A program made the position numbers and the translations under genes. From the NCBI RefSeq assembly GCF_000686725.1, contig NZ_KK366007.1, forward strand, positions 124,001 through 188,000: 64,000 nucleotides of DNA. Direction: 5' to 3'. The notes under the pieces were generated by a model, which made no database searches, was not told where the DNA came from, and was given only the letters and a program-made list of their open reading frames with translations. Numbering within the stretch: the first letter of the stretch is position 1; each line of letters opens with the position of its first letter. The stretch comes from Clostridium akagii DSM 12554. Lineage in GTDB: Bacteria > Bacillota > Clostridia > Clostridiales > Clostridiaceae. Below are positions 9,085 to 19,700 of this stretch, piece after piece.

Positions 9085-10386
9085 TCAGAGTTTGTAAAAT
9101 TCCTCAAAGGTTTTTTCAACATAGCTATGATCCATTACCCCACAAAGCTCTCTAATGGAGTGCATTGCTAATAGAGGAGTTCCAACATCGACTGAGCGTA
9201 TACTTACATGAGATGAAGATATTGGACCAATAGTACTTCCGCCAGGTTCATCAGATCTGTTTACAAACTTTTGAACGGGGACACCACACTGCTCACAAAT
9301 TGTTTGGTAAACTGATGAACTAACACTATCTGATGTGTATTTTTGGTTAGCACTGATTTTTAGTACAGGTCCTTTATTAATTATAGGTCTATTTGTAGGA
9401 TCACTTTTTTCTCCTTTATTAGGATGAACTGCATGCGCTGCATCAGCAGAAATAATAAATGATTTATTTAAGGCTCTAAAATAATCTTCACGATCTCCTC
9501 CAAAACATATAACAATTCGCTCAAGTACATTTGCTAGAAATTCTGAGTTAGCACCTTGTTGTGTTTGGCTACCAACCTCTTCATTATCGAAACAAACTAA
9601 AACATTTGTGCCATGTGTTGTATTTGAACTTATAAATGCACAAAAAGCTGCATGGAGCATCTCTAAATCATCAAGTCTACTACTAGAAATAAATTCATTG
9701 TTAAGACCTATTATATTTCCTTTATTAAATTCATATAGATATAAATCAAAGTCTAATATATCATCTATATTCACTCCAAGTTCTTTGGAGATGGTTTTTA
9801 TAAGAAGATTGTCTTCTTCAAGAGATTCATTAACCATGCAAGTTAAAGGTATCAAATCAATTTGTTTATTAAGCTCTATACCTTTATTTATTGATCTATT
9901 CATATGTATAGCTAAGTTAGGAATAATCAGAATGGGTTTTTTAATATTAAGTAGCATTGTTTCTGGAAATAATACATTGTTACTTTTTATTGTAATCCTA
10001 CCAGCTAAGGAAAGAGGTCTATCAAGCCATGTATTTAAAATTGGACCGCCATATACTTCGGTATTTAATTTAATATAGTTACCTTCGGAAGTGATTTCTG
10101 GTGAAGGTTTGATTCTAAAACCAGGTGAATCTGAATGTGCACCTATTAATTTGAAGCCTTTTTTTGCAATTATGCCACTTCCTACTGTGAATGCTATTAG
10201 GGCAGAATCGTTTCTACTGACGTAATAATGTCCACCCTTTTGAATTTCCCATCTCTCACCCTCACTTAGTTCTACAAATCCTTTTCCATTCAAGTCATTC
10301 TTCATATTTTTTACGGCATGGAAAGCTGAAGGACTTTCATATATAAAATTTATAAGTTTTTCTGCCAATAATTGTTCTTTATTCAT
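9085..10386 (-). CDS. M18 family aminopeptidase
   Basis: A cytosolic di-zinc aminopeptidase of 433 residues, the family's usual length, which removes N-terminal residues (acidic or hydrophobic, depending on the member) from peptides. Visible metal-site motifs are GAHSDSPGFR (first His-Asp), FDNEEVGSQTQQGA (catalytic Glu-Glu pair), SADAAHAVHPN, and a C-terminal SSSHVSIRSVDVG followed by AMHSIRE, which carries a final His ligand. Start: GGAGGAATAAA before the ATG at 10386. It is transcribed alone, convergent with the upstream membrane protein gene. Confidence 0.94.
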   Translation of the reverse strand: MNKEQLLAEKLINFIYESPSAFHAVKNMKNDLNGKGFVELSEGERWEIQKGGHYYVSRNDSALIAFTVGSGIIAKKGFKLIGAHSDSPGFRIKPSPEITSEGNYIKLNTEVYGGPILNTWLDRPLSLAGRITIKSNNVLFPETMLLNIKKPILIIPNLAIHMNRSINKGIELNKQIDLIPLTCMVNESLEEDNLLIKTISKELGVNIDDILDFDLYLYEFNKGNIIGLNNEFISSSRLDDLEMLHAAFCAFISSNTTHGTNVLVCFDNEEVGSQTQQGANSEFLANVLERIVICFGGDREDYFRALNKSFIISADAAHAVHPNKGEKSDPTNRPIINKGPVLKISANQKYTSDSVSSSVYQTICEQCGVPVQKFVNRSDEPGGSTIGPISSSHVSIRSVDVGTPLLAMHSIRELCGVMDHSYVEKTFEEFYKL

Positions 10387-10517
10387 TTTATTCCTCCTGT
10401 ATATATATGGTAAATTAATGGATACCCAATATATAATTATAAAAACTATATTAAATATAGCAATCTTATTATACTATTTTAAGAATATATTGTATAATAT
10501 AATTTAATAATTACTTT

Positions 10518-10570
10518 AGGCATATTCAGAAAATAAATATCGCAGCATTGTTTATTTTCTGAATATGCCT
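10518..10570. repeat. Perfect 20-bp inverted repeat (AGGCAT palindrome family)
   Basis: AGGCATATTCAGAAAATAAA at 10518-10537 and its exact complement at 10551-10570 around a 13-nt loop. It ends 10 bp before the ribosome site of the CDF gene. Ends and arm layout match the 12461-12504 palindrome, suggesting one dispersed family. In the leader it could form a strong RNA hairpin. Confidence 0.8.
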
Positions 10571-10593
10571 TACAGCACTGAGGAGTGTTAAAA

Positions 10594-11775
10594 ATGACTG
10601 CAAAATTTGTAATATCACATTTTGTTAAACATTATGAAGATATAAATAATAGGAAGGTTAGACAAGAGTATGGAACTGTAAGTGGAATTATTGGAATAAT
10701 TGTAAATTTAGCTTTGTTTATAATTGAAATTATTCTTGGTGCAACCACTAATAGTATTGCTATAATAGCTGATGCATTTCACAATCTTGCGGATGTAACA
10801 TCTTCCGTTGTAACTCTTGTTGGGTTTAGACTTTCAAATAAACCAGCAGATAAAGAACATCCTTTTGGACATGGAAGAATGGAATATATATCTGCACTTA
10901 TAGTTTCATTTGTAATTTTAGTAGTTGGACTTCAATTTATTAAAACTTCCTTTGATAGGGTACTACATCCCCAGCAAGTTAATTTTAATATTATTACTTT
11001 TGTAATTATAATTTTAGCAATACCATTTAAGTTATGGCTCAGTTATTTTAATAAGGCACTAGGTAAAATGATTGATTCATCAACTCTTAAGGCAACTGGA
11101 GCGGATGCACTGAATGATGTGGCAATACTAAGTGGTGTTATAATTTCACTTATGGCATCATATATTTTTAAAATTGATATAGATGGATATGTTGGTATGG
11201 TGGTAGCAATATTTATATTTTTGTCAGGATTATCATTTGTAAAAGAAACATTAAATCCACTCTTAGGTCAGGCACCAGATCCAAAGCTTGTAAAAGAAAT
11301 AAAAAACTCGGTACTTGGTTATGAACATATTCTTGGAGTGCATGATCTTATTATTCATAATTATGGACCTGGGAGAACCATGGCTTCGCTTCATGCAGAA
11401 GTGCCATATAACATATCAATTATGAAGATTCATGAAGTAATTGATAGAGCTGAAAAGGAACTTTCAAAAAGATTAAATATGTTTATTGTAATACACATGG
11501 ATCCAGTGTATACAGATTCAAAGGAAGTTACGGATGCAAAAAAAACTGTTGTTCAGGTACTGAAAAAATTTCCCGTTGTAAGTTCAATTCATGATTTTAG
11601 AATAGTTGGAAATGGTGAAAATAAAAATTTAATATTTGATTTGGTTATTAGTTTTGATAACAAAGTAACAGAAGAAGATGAGGCAAAACTTAAAATAAAC
11701 ATTGATAATGCAATTAAACTTGAACACCCAGGTTATGATACAGTTATAACAATTGACAGAGACTACACTTCATAG
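10594..11775 (+). CDS. Cation diffusion facilitator (CDF) metal exporter
   Basis: A 393-residue inner-membrane antiporter for divalent metals (Zn, Mn, Fe or Co). Six helices span about residues 25-215. The metal-site motifs are ADAFHNLADVTSS (helix 2) and ADALNDVAI (helix 5), and HPFGHGRMEYISAL is the CDF signature. The cytoplasmic C-terminal domain (about 220-393) is longer than the usual single ferredoxin-like fold and looks like one and a half to two such units. The ATG at 10594 is chosen; a GTG at 10585 lies inside its GAGGAG ribosome site. Metal specificity cannot be read from sequence alone. Confidence 0.93.
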   Translation: MTAKFVISHFVKHYEDINNRKVRQEYGTVSGIIGIIVNLALFIIEIILGATTNSIAIIADAFHNLADVTSSVVTLVGFRLSNKPADKEHPFGHGRMEYISALIVSFVILVVGLQFIKTSFDRVLHPQQVNFNIITFVIIILAIPFKLWLSYFNKALGKMIDSSTLKATGADALNDVAILSGVIISLMASYIFKIDIDGYVGMVVAIFIFLSGLSFVKETLNPLLGQAPDPKLVKEIKNSVLGYEHILGVHDLIIHNYGPGRTMASLHAEVPYNISIMKIHEVIDRAEKELSKRLNMFIVIHMDPVYTDSKEVTDAKKTVVQVLKKFPVVSSIHDFRIVGNGENKNLIFDLVISFDNKVTEEDEAKLKINIDNAIKLEHPGYDTVITIDRDYTS

Positions 11776-11785
11776 AATCAGTGAT

Positions 11786-11824
11786 AAGAGGCAAGTTACA
11801 AGCTTGTCACTTGCCTCTTTTTTT
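11786..11824 (+). terminator. Terminator built from the ACAAGT repeat
   Basis: AAGAGGCAAGT (11786-11796) pairs with ACTTGCCTCTT (11809-11819), followed by seven T. The stem and loop are two copies of the post-gene repeat in opposite orientation around AAGCTT. It ends the CDF transcript and faces the small minus-strand gene. Confidence 0.85.
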
Positions 11825-11825
11825 A

Positions 11826-12014
11826 CTAGTTTTGGTTTTTGCTTCGCTCCAAATCGTCTCCTCTTTGATTTTCACCGTTCATATTAAATTTATTAAATTC
11901 AGATTGACTTTGTTCTTTCAGTTTTGCTTTCATTGATAGTTTTGCTTCTTTATCATGATCACGAACACTTTGAATATTGGCTTTCGAACTATTTAAGGAA
12001 TTAAAATTAGTCAA
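11826..12014 (-). CDS. Small hydrophilic protein of unknown function (62 aa)
   Basis: TTG start at 12014 with a well-placed AAAGGAGATATAATC ribosome site, which is the main reason to believe the gene. The product is rich in Ser, Asn, Gln and Lys, has no cysteine and no membrane segment, and its middle (DHDKEAKLSMKAKLKEQ) should form a charged helix. Small spore-associated proteins of Firmicutes have this kind of composition, but I do not recognise the family. It runs convergent to the CDF gene and divergent from lysC. Confidence 0.6.
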   Translation of the reverse strand: MTNFNSLNSSKANIQSVRDHDKEAKLSMKAKLKEQSQSEFNKFNMNGENQRGDDLERSKNQN

Positions 12015-12160
12015 GATTATATCTCCTTTCTAATAAATTTTTTTCAGTGATGCATTACTTTAGTTTAACCAAAAGTAAGTTTACTATTAAAAATATCACC
12101 TATGCATGTGAAAAAAAATTGGAATAAAAGTATATTTAATTTGAAATGTCTTTTTTTACA

Positions 12161-12189
12161 TTGATATATTCATTGATATATGATACAAT
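12161..12189 (+). promoter_or_regulatory. Sigma-A promoter of lysC-lysA
   Basis: TTGATA (12161-12166), a 17-bp spacer and TACAAT (12184-12189), 20-30 bp upstream of the lysine riboswitch aptamer. Confidence 0.75.
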
Positions 12190-12210
12190 AAAAAATAATT
12201 TAATAAGGTT

Positions 12211-12454
12211 TGTTAACCTAGGGTAGAGGTGCTGTAATTATGAGTATTTATTCAGAGCGGGTGCGCTAAGAAGAATAAAAAAAGGAATTTCAGCCGAAGA
12301 AAATGAATTGACAGGTTTATTTTCTGACTTTGCATAGAATATATGTTAAGTTGTCACTGATAAAAGTGGAGAGCTACAAGGTACACACAAGGTTGCGTAT
12401 GGATGATTATATTGCGGCAAAGGTGTTCCTTTGACGCAATATTTTGTATTTTTT
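12211..12454 (+). promoter_or_regulatory. Lysine riboswitch (L box) with terminator
   Basis: The aptamer (about 12211-12385) carries the L-box landmarks in order: GTAGAGGTGC (12224-12233), AAAGGAA (12281-12287), GCCGAAG (12293-12299), TGACTTTGC (12325-12333), GTCACTG (12353-12359) and GGAGAGCTAC (12368-12377). The expression platform is a 15-bp stem (12409-12423 with 12428-12442) followed by TTTTGTATTTTTT. Lysine binding should favour the terminator and shut off the downstream lysC and lysA genes. Confidence 0.93.
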
Positions 12455-12460
12455 GCTGTA

Positions 12461-12504
12461 AGGCATCTAACACAAGATAAAATTTTATTTTGTGTTAGAT
12501 GCCT
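12461..12504. repeat. AGGCATCT palindrome between riboswitch and lysC
   Basis: AGGCATCTAACACAAGATAAA (given in two parts: AGGCATCTAACA, CAAGATAAA) pairs with 12484-12504 at 20 of 21 positions, with a 2-nt centre. It sits between the riboswitch terminator and the lysC ribosome site and belongs to the dispersed AGGCAT palindrome family. Confidence 0.75.
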
Positions 12505-12579
12505 TATACTTTAATGATAAAGTATCCTAAGATTAAAATCCTTAATTATAAAAAGATACACAAGGGGGATTTCAATATC

Positions 12580-13779
12580 ATGCCAGTAATTGTACAAAAG
12601 TATGGTGGCAGTTCCGTTGCCACCACAGAAAAAATAAGAAAAGTAGCAGAAACAGTAATTAAAAGGAAAGAAAAGGGAAATGCAATGGTTGTGGTAGTTT
12701 CTGCAATGGGAGATACTACAGATGAGCTAATAAGTCTAGCTAAGGGAATTTCAGAAAAGCCAGACAAGAGAGAACTAGATGTAATATTGTCAACAGGTGA
12801 AGTGATTTCATCCGCTCTCCTTGCTATGGCAATAAAAAATATGGGTCATGATGCCGTCAGCTATACTGCATATCAAATTGGAATGAAAACAAGTGGTGAA
12901 TATGGGAAATCCCTAATTGAAGATTTAGATATAGAAAGAATAACCAAAAGCTTAAATGAAAAAAAGATAGTTATAATAGCAGGTTTTCAAGGAATAAATG
13001 AGTTTGGTGATATAACCACATTAGGTAGAGGAGGCTCCGACACTACGGCAGTTGCTTTAGCTGTTAAGCTTAATGGTACTTGTGAGATATATACAGATGT
13101 TGATGCAATATATACAACAGATCCAAGGGAATATAACAAGGCTAAAAGGTTAAAAGAAATTGATTATGAAGAAATGCTAGAACTAGCTAGTCTTGGTGCA
13201 CAGATTATGCATCCAAGGTCCGTAGAACTTGGGCAAAAATATGGAGTTCCAATACATGTTGGATTAAGTTGTGGAGAAATTCAAGGAACAGAGATAAAAG
13301 AAGTAAATAATATGAATATGGAGAGTAAACCAGTAACAGGAATAGCAACAAGCGATAATAATATAGCTATTACCATAAATGGAATTGATCAGGATAAAAA
13401 TATTTTATCGAATATTTCTGAGGCAATAGGTAGTCGTAAGATAAATATCGATATGATCAGTCAGACTGCACCAATGCAAGGTAAAGTCAATGTTTCATTT
13501 ACAATACCTAAAAATGATATTGATGAATGCACAACAATAATAAAAAGTTTTGCTGAAACTAAAAATATTTTTGTGGATAAGGATATAACAAAATTTTCTA
13601 TGGTTGGCATAGGAATGAAGACAACATCTTGTGCAGCATCAAAGATGTTTAAGCTTTTCACGGAAAATGAAATAGATGTAAAATTAATTACTACTTCAGA
13701 AATAAGAATAACATGTGCAATTAAACAAGAGGATAAGGAAAAGGCAGTAAATTTAGTTGCACATAAATTTAACCTTTAA
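12580..13779 (+). CDS. lysC: Aspartate kinase
   Basis: Phosphorylates aspartate, the first step toward lysine, threonine, methionine and diaminopimelate. The 399-residue product has the kinase signature VQKYGGSSV at the N terminus, TTLGRGGSDTTAVALA for substrate binding, and two C-terminal ACT domains (about residues 260-399; VTGIATSDNNIAIT and FSMVGIGMKTTS) for feedback control. The ATG at 12580 follows AAGGGGGAT and starts the conserved domain; an open frame back to 12499 runs through the palindrome and is not coding. It is the first gene after the lysine riboswitch, and lysA follows 23 bp later. Confidence 0.95.
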   Translation: MPVIVQKYGGSSVATTEKIRKVAETVIKRKEKGNAMVVVVSAMGDTTDELISLAKGISEKPDKRELDVILSTGEVISSALLAMAIKNMGHDAVSYTAYQIGMKTSGEYGKSLIEDLDIERITKSLNEKKIVIIAGFQGINEFGDITTLGRGGSDTTAVALAVKLNGTCEIYTDVDAIYTTDPREYNKAKRLKEIDYEEMLELASLGAQIMHPRSVELGQKYGVPIHVGLSCGEIQGTEIKEVNNMNMESKPVTGIATSDNNIAITINGIDQDKNILSNISEAIGSRKINIDMISQTAPMQGKVNVSFTIPKNDIDECTTIIKSFAETKNIFVDKDITKFSMVGIGMKTTSCAASKMFKLFTENEIDVKLITTSEIRITCAIKQEDKEKAVNLVAHKFNL

Positions 13780-13802
13780 TTTATATACGAGGGGGCATTT
13801 AA

Positions 13803-15104
13803 ATGAAACTTTTTGGAACAATGGATATTAATCAAGATGAATTGTATATAGGCGGTGTAAGTAGTAGTCATCTATGCAAAAATTTTGGAACACCGCTTTA
13901 TGTTATAGATGAGCAGCTTTTGAGAGATAAATGCAAAAAGTATTACAAAGCTTTTGGTTTAGAAAAAGGAATTAACAAAGTGGCATATGCAGGCAAGGCA
14001 TTTTTAACTATTGCTATGTGCCAAGTAATAAATGAAGAGGGCTTAAATCTTGATGTAGTGTCTGGTGGTGAATTATTTACAGCTTATAAAAGTGATTTTC
14101 CTATGGAGAAAATCTTATTTCATGGAAATAACAAAACTACAGAAGAAATTAAAATGGGAATTGAACTTAAGGTTGGAATATTTGTTGTGGATAATTTTTA
14201 CGAAATGGAAAAAATAAATGAAATTGCAAAGGTGAATAATAAAATTCAAAAAATATTTTTGAGAATCACTCCTGGAATTGAAGCTCATACGCATGAATAT
14301 ATAAAGACGGGTCAGATAGATTCTAAATTTGGGTTTAATCTTATAAGTGATGATGTAATAAACGCTGTTAAGAAATCTATAGAATTTTCTAACATTGAAT
14401 TAGTAGGGTTACATGCACATATAGGCTCTCAAATTTTTGAAATTAAGCCTTATGAAGATGAAGTTGATGTTATGCTGAATCTTATAAAAGATATAAAAGA
14501 AAAAACTGGTCATGAAATAAAGGAACTTGATCTTGGTGGAGGATTTGGTATCTACTATACCAATGGGGATGAACCTAGAAAAATAGAAGATTTCTGCAGT
14601 ATTATACTAAAAAGAGCTGAAGAAAAAGCTAAGGAATTAGAGATCAACTTGCCAAGTTTAATAATTGAACCTGGAAGGTCTATTATAGGTAATGCAGGAA
14701 CAACACTTTATACAATTGGTGCAATAAAAAATATCGAGGGTGTAAGAAAATATGTTTCAGTTGATGGTGGTATGACAGATAATGTAAGACCATCACTGTA
14801 CCACGCTGAATACCAATGTGCAATTGTAAGTAAGATGAATGATAATTCTAACGAAAAAGTAACAATAGCAGGAAAGTGCTGTGAATCAGGTGATATTTTA
14901 ATAAAGGATGTTGAGATTTCTAAAGCTGTTAGTGGTGACATCCTAGCAGTAGCAAGTACTGGTGCCTATGGGTATTCCATGAGTAGTAATTACAATAAGG
15001 CCCAAAAACCAGCGGTAATTTTTGTAGCTGATGGAAATGCAAAATTAGTTTGCAAGCGACAGAGTTATGAAGAACTTATAGAAAATGAACTGAAACTACT
15101 TTAA
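13803..15104 (+). CDS. lysA: Diaminopimelate decarboxylase
   Basis: PLP-dependent fold-type III enzyme that decarboxylates meso-diaminopimelate to lysine. The 433 residues are the normal length. The PLP lysine is K65 in KVAYAGKAF; HAHIGSQ, DLGGGFGIYY (phosphate loop) and IIEPGRSI follow; the C-terminal CESGD motif supplies substrate contacts across the dimer. A GAGGGGG ribosome site precedes the ATG. It is co-transcribed with lysC under the lysine riboswitch. Confidence 0.95.
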   Translation: MKLFGTMDINQDELYIGGVSSSHLCKNFGTPLYVIDEQLLRDKCKKYYKAFGLEKGINKVAYAGKAFLTIAMCQVINEEGLNLDVVSGGELFTAYKSDFPMEKILFHGNNKTTEEIKMGIELKVGIFVVDNFYEMEKINEIAKVNNKIQKIFLRITPGIEAHTHEYIKTGQIDSKFGFNLISDDVINAVKKSIEFSNIELVGLHAHIGSQIFEIKPYEDEVDVMLNLIKDIKEKTGHEIKELDLGGGFGIYYTNGDEPRKIEDFCSIILKRAEEKAKELEINLPSLIIEPGRSIIGNAGTTLYTIGAIKNIEGVRKYVSVDGGMTDNVRPSLYHAEYQCAIVSKMNDNSNEKVTIAGKCCESGDILIKDVEISKAVSGDILAVASTGAYGYSMSSNYNKAQKPAVIFVADGNAKLVCKRQSYEELIENELKLL

Positions 15105-15118
15105 AAACAAATTCGGAA

Positions 15119-15150
15119 GAGGCAAGTGAAGAGTGACAAGTGACAAGTTA
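15119..15150 (+). repeat. Post-gene ACAAGT repeat
   Basis: GAGGCAAGTGAAGAGTGACA then AGTGACAAGTTA: three tandem units of the repeat, directly before the lysA terminator. Confidence 0.65.
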
Positions 15151-15205
15151 AAATAGGAATGTAGGGAGATTTGCAAAACAAATCTGGCTACATTCCTATT
15201 TTTTT
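15151..15205. terminator. Terminator after lysA, GGAATGTAGG family
   Basis: The stem AAATAGGAATGTAG with AGATTTG pairs with CAAATCT and CTACATTCCTATTT, then T-rich sequence. It is almost the same sequence as the terminator at 25322-25370, so this is a repeated terminator. The A-rich left side suits it to act for the convergent minus-strand gene as well. Confidence 0.88.
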
Positions 15206-15215
15206 CAGATAATTC

Positions 15216-16511
15216 CTATTTTTCAGGGGAGTTTTTAATTAGAACTTTTGTTATCCTTTTTCTGTTACATTGTAATACAAAAAAATCGTAATTTGCATAG
15301 GTTATTTTGTCATTAATTTGTGGATATGAATTTAACTGTGAATAAATCCATCCACCTATAGTATCAATGTTTTCAGATTCAATGTTGATTTTCAAAAGGT
15401 CATTTATATCATCAAGAATGAGTTTCCCATCAACTATATAATTATTATCTTCAGTTTTAGTAATTTCATCAGCACTTTCATCAAACTCGTCTTGAATTTC
15501 ACCAACAATTTCTTCTAAAATATCCTCGATGGTTACTAGGCCTGCGGTTCCACCATATTCATCAATAATTATGGCTATTTGAGTTTTTTCTTTTTTAAAT
15601 ACCTTTAGTAGTTCACTTATGGGCATGGATTCAGGAACAAATTTAATCTCACGAATAATGTCTTTTATATTTTCATTAGTACCTTCTATTTGTTGTTTGT
15701 ATAAGTCTTTAATGTGGATAAAACCTATAATATTATCCTTGCTATCAGAATATAATGGATATCTAGTATGCCTTTGTTCTAAAGCAAATGATATAATATT
15801 TTCAAAAGAATCATTGTTAGAAATACACGTCATATCAGTACGCGGTATCATTATTTCTTTTGCGGTTTTCTCAGAAAAATCAAATATATTATCTACAAAA
15901 GTCAATTCAGTTTTGTCTATTAAACCATGATTATAGCTTTCTTGGACCAATAATTTTATTTCTTCATCAGTATGTGCAGCTTCCTCTTCATCAACACGTG
16001 AAATCCCAAATATCTTCAAAACAAAGTTAGTACTATGATTAAAAGACCACATTATGGGATAAGTTATTTTATAAAATAATGTGAGTGGCAAAGCGGTATA
16101 AATAGCTATTTTTTCTGCGCTTATAATTGCTAAGGATTTAGGGACTAATTCACCAAGTACAATATGAAAGCATGTTATAAGTGCAAAGCCTAAAACGAAT
16201 GAAATTGATTCTATTGTAGCCTTTGGCATATTAAGTAGATTAAATAATGGCATTAAAGCATCGGAAACAGCAGGCTCTCCTATCCATCCTAAACCTAAGG
16301 AGGCTAAAGTTATTCCTAGCTGACATGCTGACAAGTATGAATTTAAATTATTAACAACTTTTAAAGTGTGATTTGCATTCTTATTGCCTTCAAGCACCAA
16401 TGTTTCTATTCTAGACTTTCTTACTTTTACCATGGCAAATTCCGTTGCCACAAAGAATCCATTTATAAAAACAAGTAGAAACACAATAATAATGTTTATT
16501 AAGATAATCAT
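15216..16511 (-). CDS. CNNM/CBS/CorC_HlyC membrane protein (hemolysin family)
   Basis: A 431-residue membrane protein with three parts. The CNNM (DUF21) transmembrane domain spans about 1-190, with helices at 3-22, 60-80, 95-120 and 130-150. A CBS pair follows at about 205-330 (MIPRTDMTCISNNDSFENII, then IAIIIDEYGGTAGLVTIEDILEEIVG). The C-terminal CorC_HlyC domain is at about 345-431. Proteins of this type are linked to Mg2+ or other cation efflux; the old name hemolysin is historical. Start: GGAAGGGG upstream of the ATG at 16511, with slightly long spacing. Monocistronic, convergent with lysA. Confidence 0.9.
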   Translation of the reverse strand: MIILINIIIVFLLVFINGFFVATEFAMVKVRKSRIETLVLEGNKNANHTLKVVNNLNSYLSACQLGITLASLGLGWIGEPAVSDALMPLFNLLNMPKATIESISFVLGFALITCFHIVLGELVPKSLAIISAEKIAIYTALPLTLFYKITYPIMWSFNHSTNFVLKIFGISRVDEEEAAHTDEEIKLLVQESYNHGLIDKTELTFVDNIFDFSEKTAKEIMIPRTDMTCISNNDSFENIISFALEQRHTRYPLYSDSKDNIIGFIHIKDLYKQQIEGTNENIKDIIREIKFVPESMPISELLKVFKKEKTQIAIIIDEYGGTAGLVTIEDILEEIVGEIQDEFDESADEITKTEDNNYIVDGKLILDDINDLLKINIESENIDTIGGWIYSQLNSYPQINDKITYANYDFFVLQCNRKRITKVLIKNSPEK

Positions 16512-16747
16512 ATTCTAGTAATTCCCCTTCCAAGTACCTACATAGCATTTGTATATTTATAAGATTATAAATATTAATTCATATTATACCATAGGTATTT
16601 AATTTATATTGTAATTAAATTATCCATTAAATATAAATAATATATCCAAAAAAATCTGTGTTATAAATTTTATAATTTTATTTTCATTTTCGGGAATACT
16701 AAAAGAAGCTTCACTTTTTAATAACTTTCAGGAAAGGATGGTTATAT

Positions 16748-19700
16748 ATGCCTAATGAGGAGTTTCTAAACCATGCTACTAATGCATCTGATTACAATAA
16801 AATATTTAAAACAGGAAGTAGTAAGAAAAAAATAATAAAAAATCTGGATAGAAGTTATAAAATTATTATTAAGGGGTATGAGTACATTGATGACGAAATG
16901 AAATATAAAAGAGATGTAATACCCGTAGCAGAATGGTTAATGGATAACATATATTTAATTGAAAAAGAGTATAAAGATATAAAACATAATATGACCAAAG
17001 ACTTTTATAAAAATATACCTATTGTAGAAAAAGGTACTTTTAAAGGTTATCCACGAATATATGATATTGCCCAGGAAATAATATGCAAATCAGAAAATAA
17101 AATAGATAAAAAAACAATAATACAATTTATTGCTGAATATCAAAATCAATTTATATTAACAGATAATGAGCTTTGGGTACTTCCTAAAATGCTTAGAATA
17201 TCTTTAATACAGAGTATAAGTGATATTACAGAAAAAATTGTATATGCTCAAATTGAAAAACGTAAAGCGGATTTAATTGGGGATAAAATCATTAATACAG
17301 TAAATGAAGGCACAGATGACTCTAAATTAAATGCTATTCTATCAGAGGATATAAAGTTTACGCCTCATTTCAGCGAGAGACTTTTAAAGATACTTAGGGA
17401 TAATGCTATAGATAATGAGCAAATATATTCATGGATAGATAATAAACTTGATGAAGTATCAAGTAATACAAGTAAAATTATTTCACTTGAGCATCAGATG
17501 CAATCAAATTTAAAACTTTTAATGGGAAGTTGTATTAACTCAATAAGAGAGGTGGAAGCTTTAACATGGAGAGAGTGTTTTGAAAAATTGAGCTATGTGG
17601 AGCGAGTATTAAGAGAAGACCCAGCTAAAATATATGAAAAAATGGATTTTGCATCAAGGGATTATTATAGACATAATATTGAAAAAATAGCAAAATACAT
17701 GAAAATATCTGAAGCGTATGTAGCTAAAATGGCCATCCAATGTGCAGAGCAAGCGGAAGTGGATGATAACAAAGAATATAAGAAACATGTTGGTTACTAT
17801 ATTGTTGACAAAGGGATCCTTTGTCTTAAGAAAAAAATAAATTTTAAAGAAAAGGGTATTCATATTTTAACTATACCATTTAAAAATCATAAAATTTTTT
17901 GGTACATATTCACAAATATACTGGGAACGTTAGCTTTGATGGGAATTATTATAAGTATCAGCCTAGCAAGTGATAAAAATATTGTAATTTGGAAATATGT
18001 TATTGCAGGGATTGCAGTTATTTTGCCATGTAGTGAAATAGTTAATTCAGTACTGAATTGGAGTGTAAATCATCTTACTGATACTAGATTTATACCAAAG
18101 ATTGAATTATACAATGGTATACCAGAAGAAGCTAGAACAATGGTAGTAATTCCAGCAATTATTAGTGATGCGAAAAAGGCTGAGGAACTTATAAATAAGC
18201 TTGAAGTTTACTACTTGTCCAATAAGGAGAAAAATCTATGTTTTGCTGTGATTGGAGATTTTAAAGATAGTAAAAATGAGAAGGAATTACCTAATGATGA
18301 TGATATTAATTCAGCCGCTTTAAAGCTAATAAAAAAATTAAATGAAAAATATAAGGGGGAAGATGGAGAGATCTTTTATTTTTTCAATAGATATAGGATA
18401 TATAATGAAAAGGAAAATATGTGGCTTGGATGGGAAAGAAAAAGAGGTAAACTCATGGAATTTAATTCTATGATAAAAGGTAATGAAAATACTAGTTTTA
18501 ATGTGGTAAGTGGCGATATAAAAAGGCTACAGGATATAAAGTATATAATAACATTAGATTCGGATACTAAATTGCCTATGGATGCAGCTAAAAAGCTTAT
18601 TGGTGCTATGAGCCACATATTAAATGAGGCAAAGATAGAGAATGGAAAGGTAACAAGAGGATATGGTATTATGCAACCTAGGGTATGCATAAGTACTGTG
18701 AAATCCAATAAAACATTTTATTCGAAAATATTTTCTGGAGAGACAGGGATAGACACATATAGTATGGCTGTATCAGATGTATATCAAGATTTATTTGGTG
18801 AAGGAATTTACACTGGTAAAGGCATCTATGATATAGATGTCTTTGAAAACATTGTTCAAGGTAAAATAAAGGAAAATACGGTGCTAAGTCATGATCTTTT
18901 AGAAGGGGCATTAGGACGATGTGCACTAATATCAGATGTGGAATTCATTGATGGTTATCCAGCTTATTATAATGCAAGTAGCAAAAGACTTCATAGATGG
19001 GTTAGGGGAGACTGGCAACTTATACCATATATAAGTAGCAAATTAGGAGTGAATGCTTTATCCCGATGGAAAATGGTAGATAATTTAAGAAGAAGCCTTT
19101 TGGCGCCTTCTATAATGGCTTTGATAATAATATCACTTACAATTGTGCCAGATGGATTTGAAAAATGGCTTAGTTTAGCGTTCATAGCATTAATTTTTCC
19201 TTGGCTTTTTGATGTTTCAGAAGTCGTGGCATCACCGATGAGAGGAATAAGTTTAACTGGTAAAATGAATAATAATAAAAATTTAATACTACAGATATTT
19301 TTGATTTTTAGTTTTCTAGCATTTAATGCTTGTTTAATGATTGGAGCTATATTAACAACGCTATATAGACTTATTTTCACTAAGAGAAACCTGTTAAAAT
19401 GGCAGACCGCAGAAGAAGTGGAAATGAGTAGCGGGAAAAAGATCATAGATTATATAGAGTTTATGTGGCAGGGGAGTATATTAAGTTTGTTTATTGGAAC
19501 ATTAGCATTTGGAAGAGGAATAGAAATAGGTCTCGTTATGCTTCCATCATGTATGTTATGGTTTTTTAGCCCAGCTATTGCATTTTTAATAAGTAGAGAT
19601 AGAAAAGAAGTTATAATGCAACTTTCGGATAAAGAACGAAATTTAATTAGAAGAATAAGTAGAAAAACTTTTGCGTATTTTGAAGATTTTATTAATGAAG

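Noticed and set aside
10518-10570. Inverted repeat before the CDF gene as a metal riboswitch
   Set aside because: A simple perfect hairpin without the conserved blocks of NiCo or Mn riboswitches; matches the dispersed palindrome family.
12499-12579. N-terminal extension of lysC
   Set aside because: It would translate part of the AGGCAT palindrome; the ATG at 12580 has the ribosome site and starts the conserved domain.
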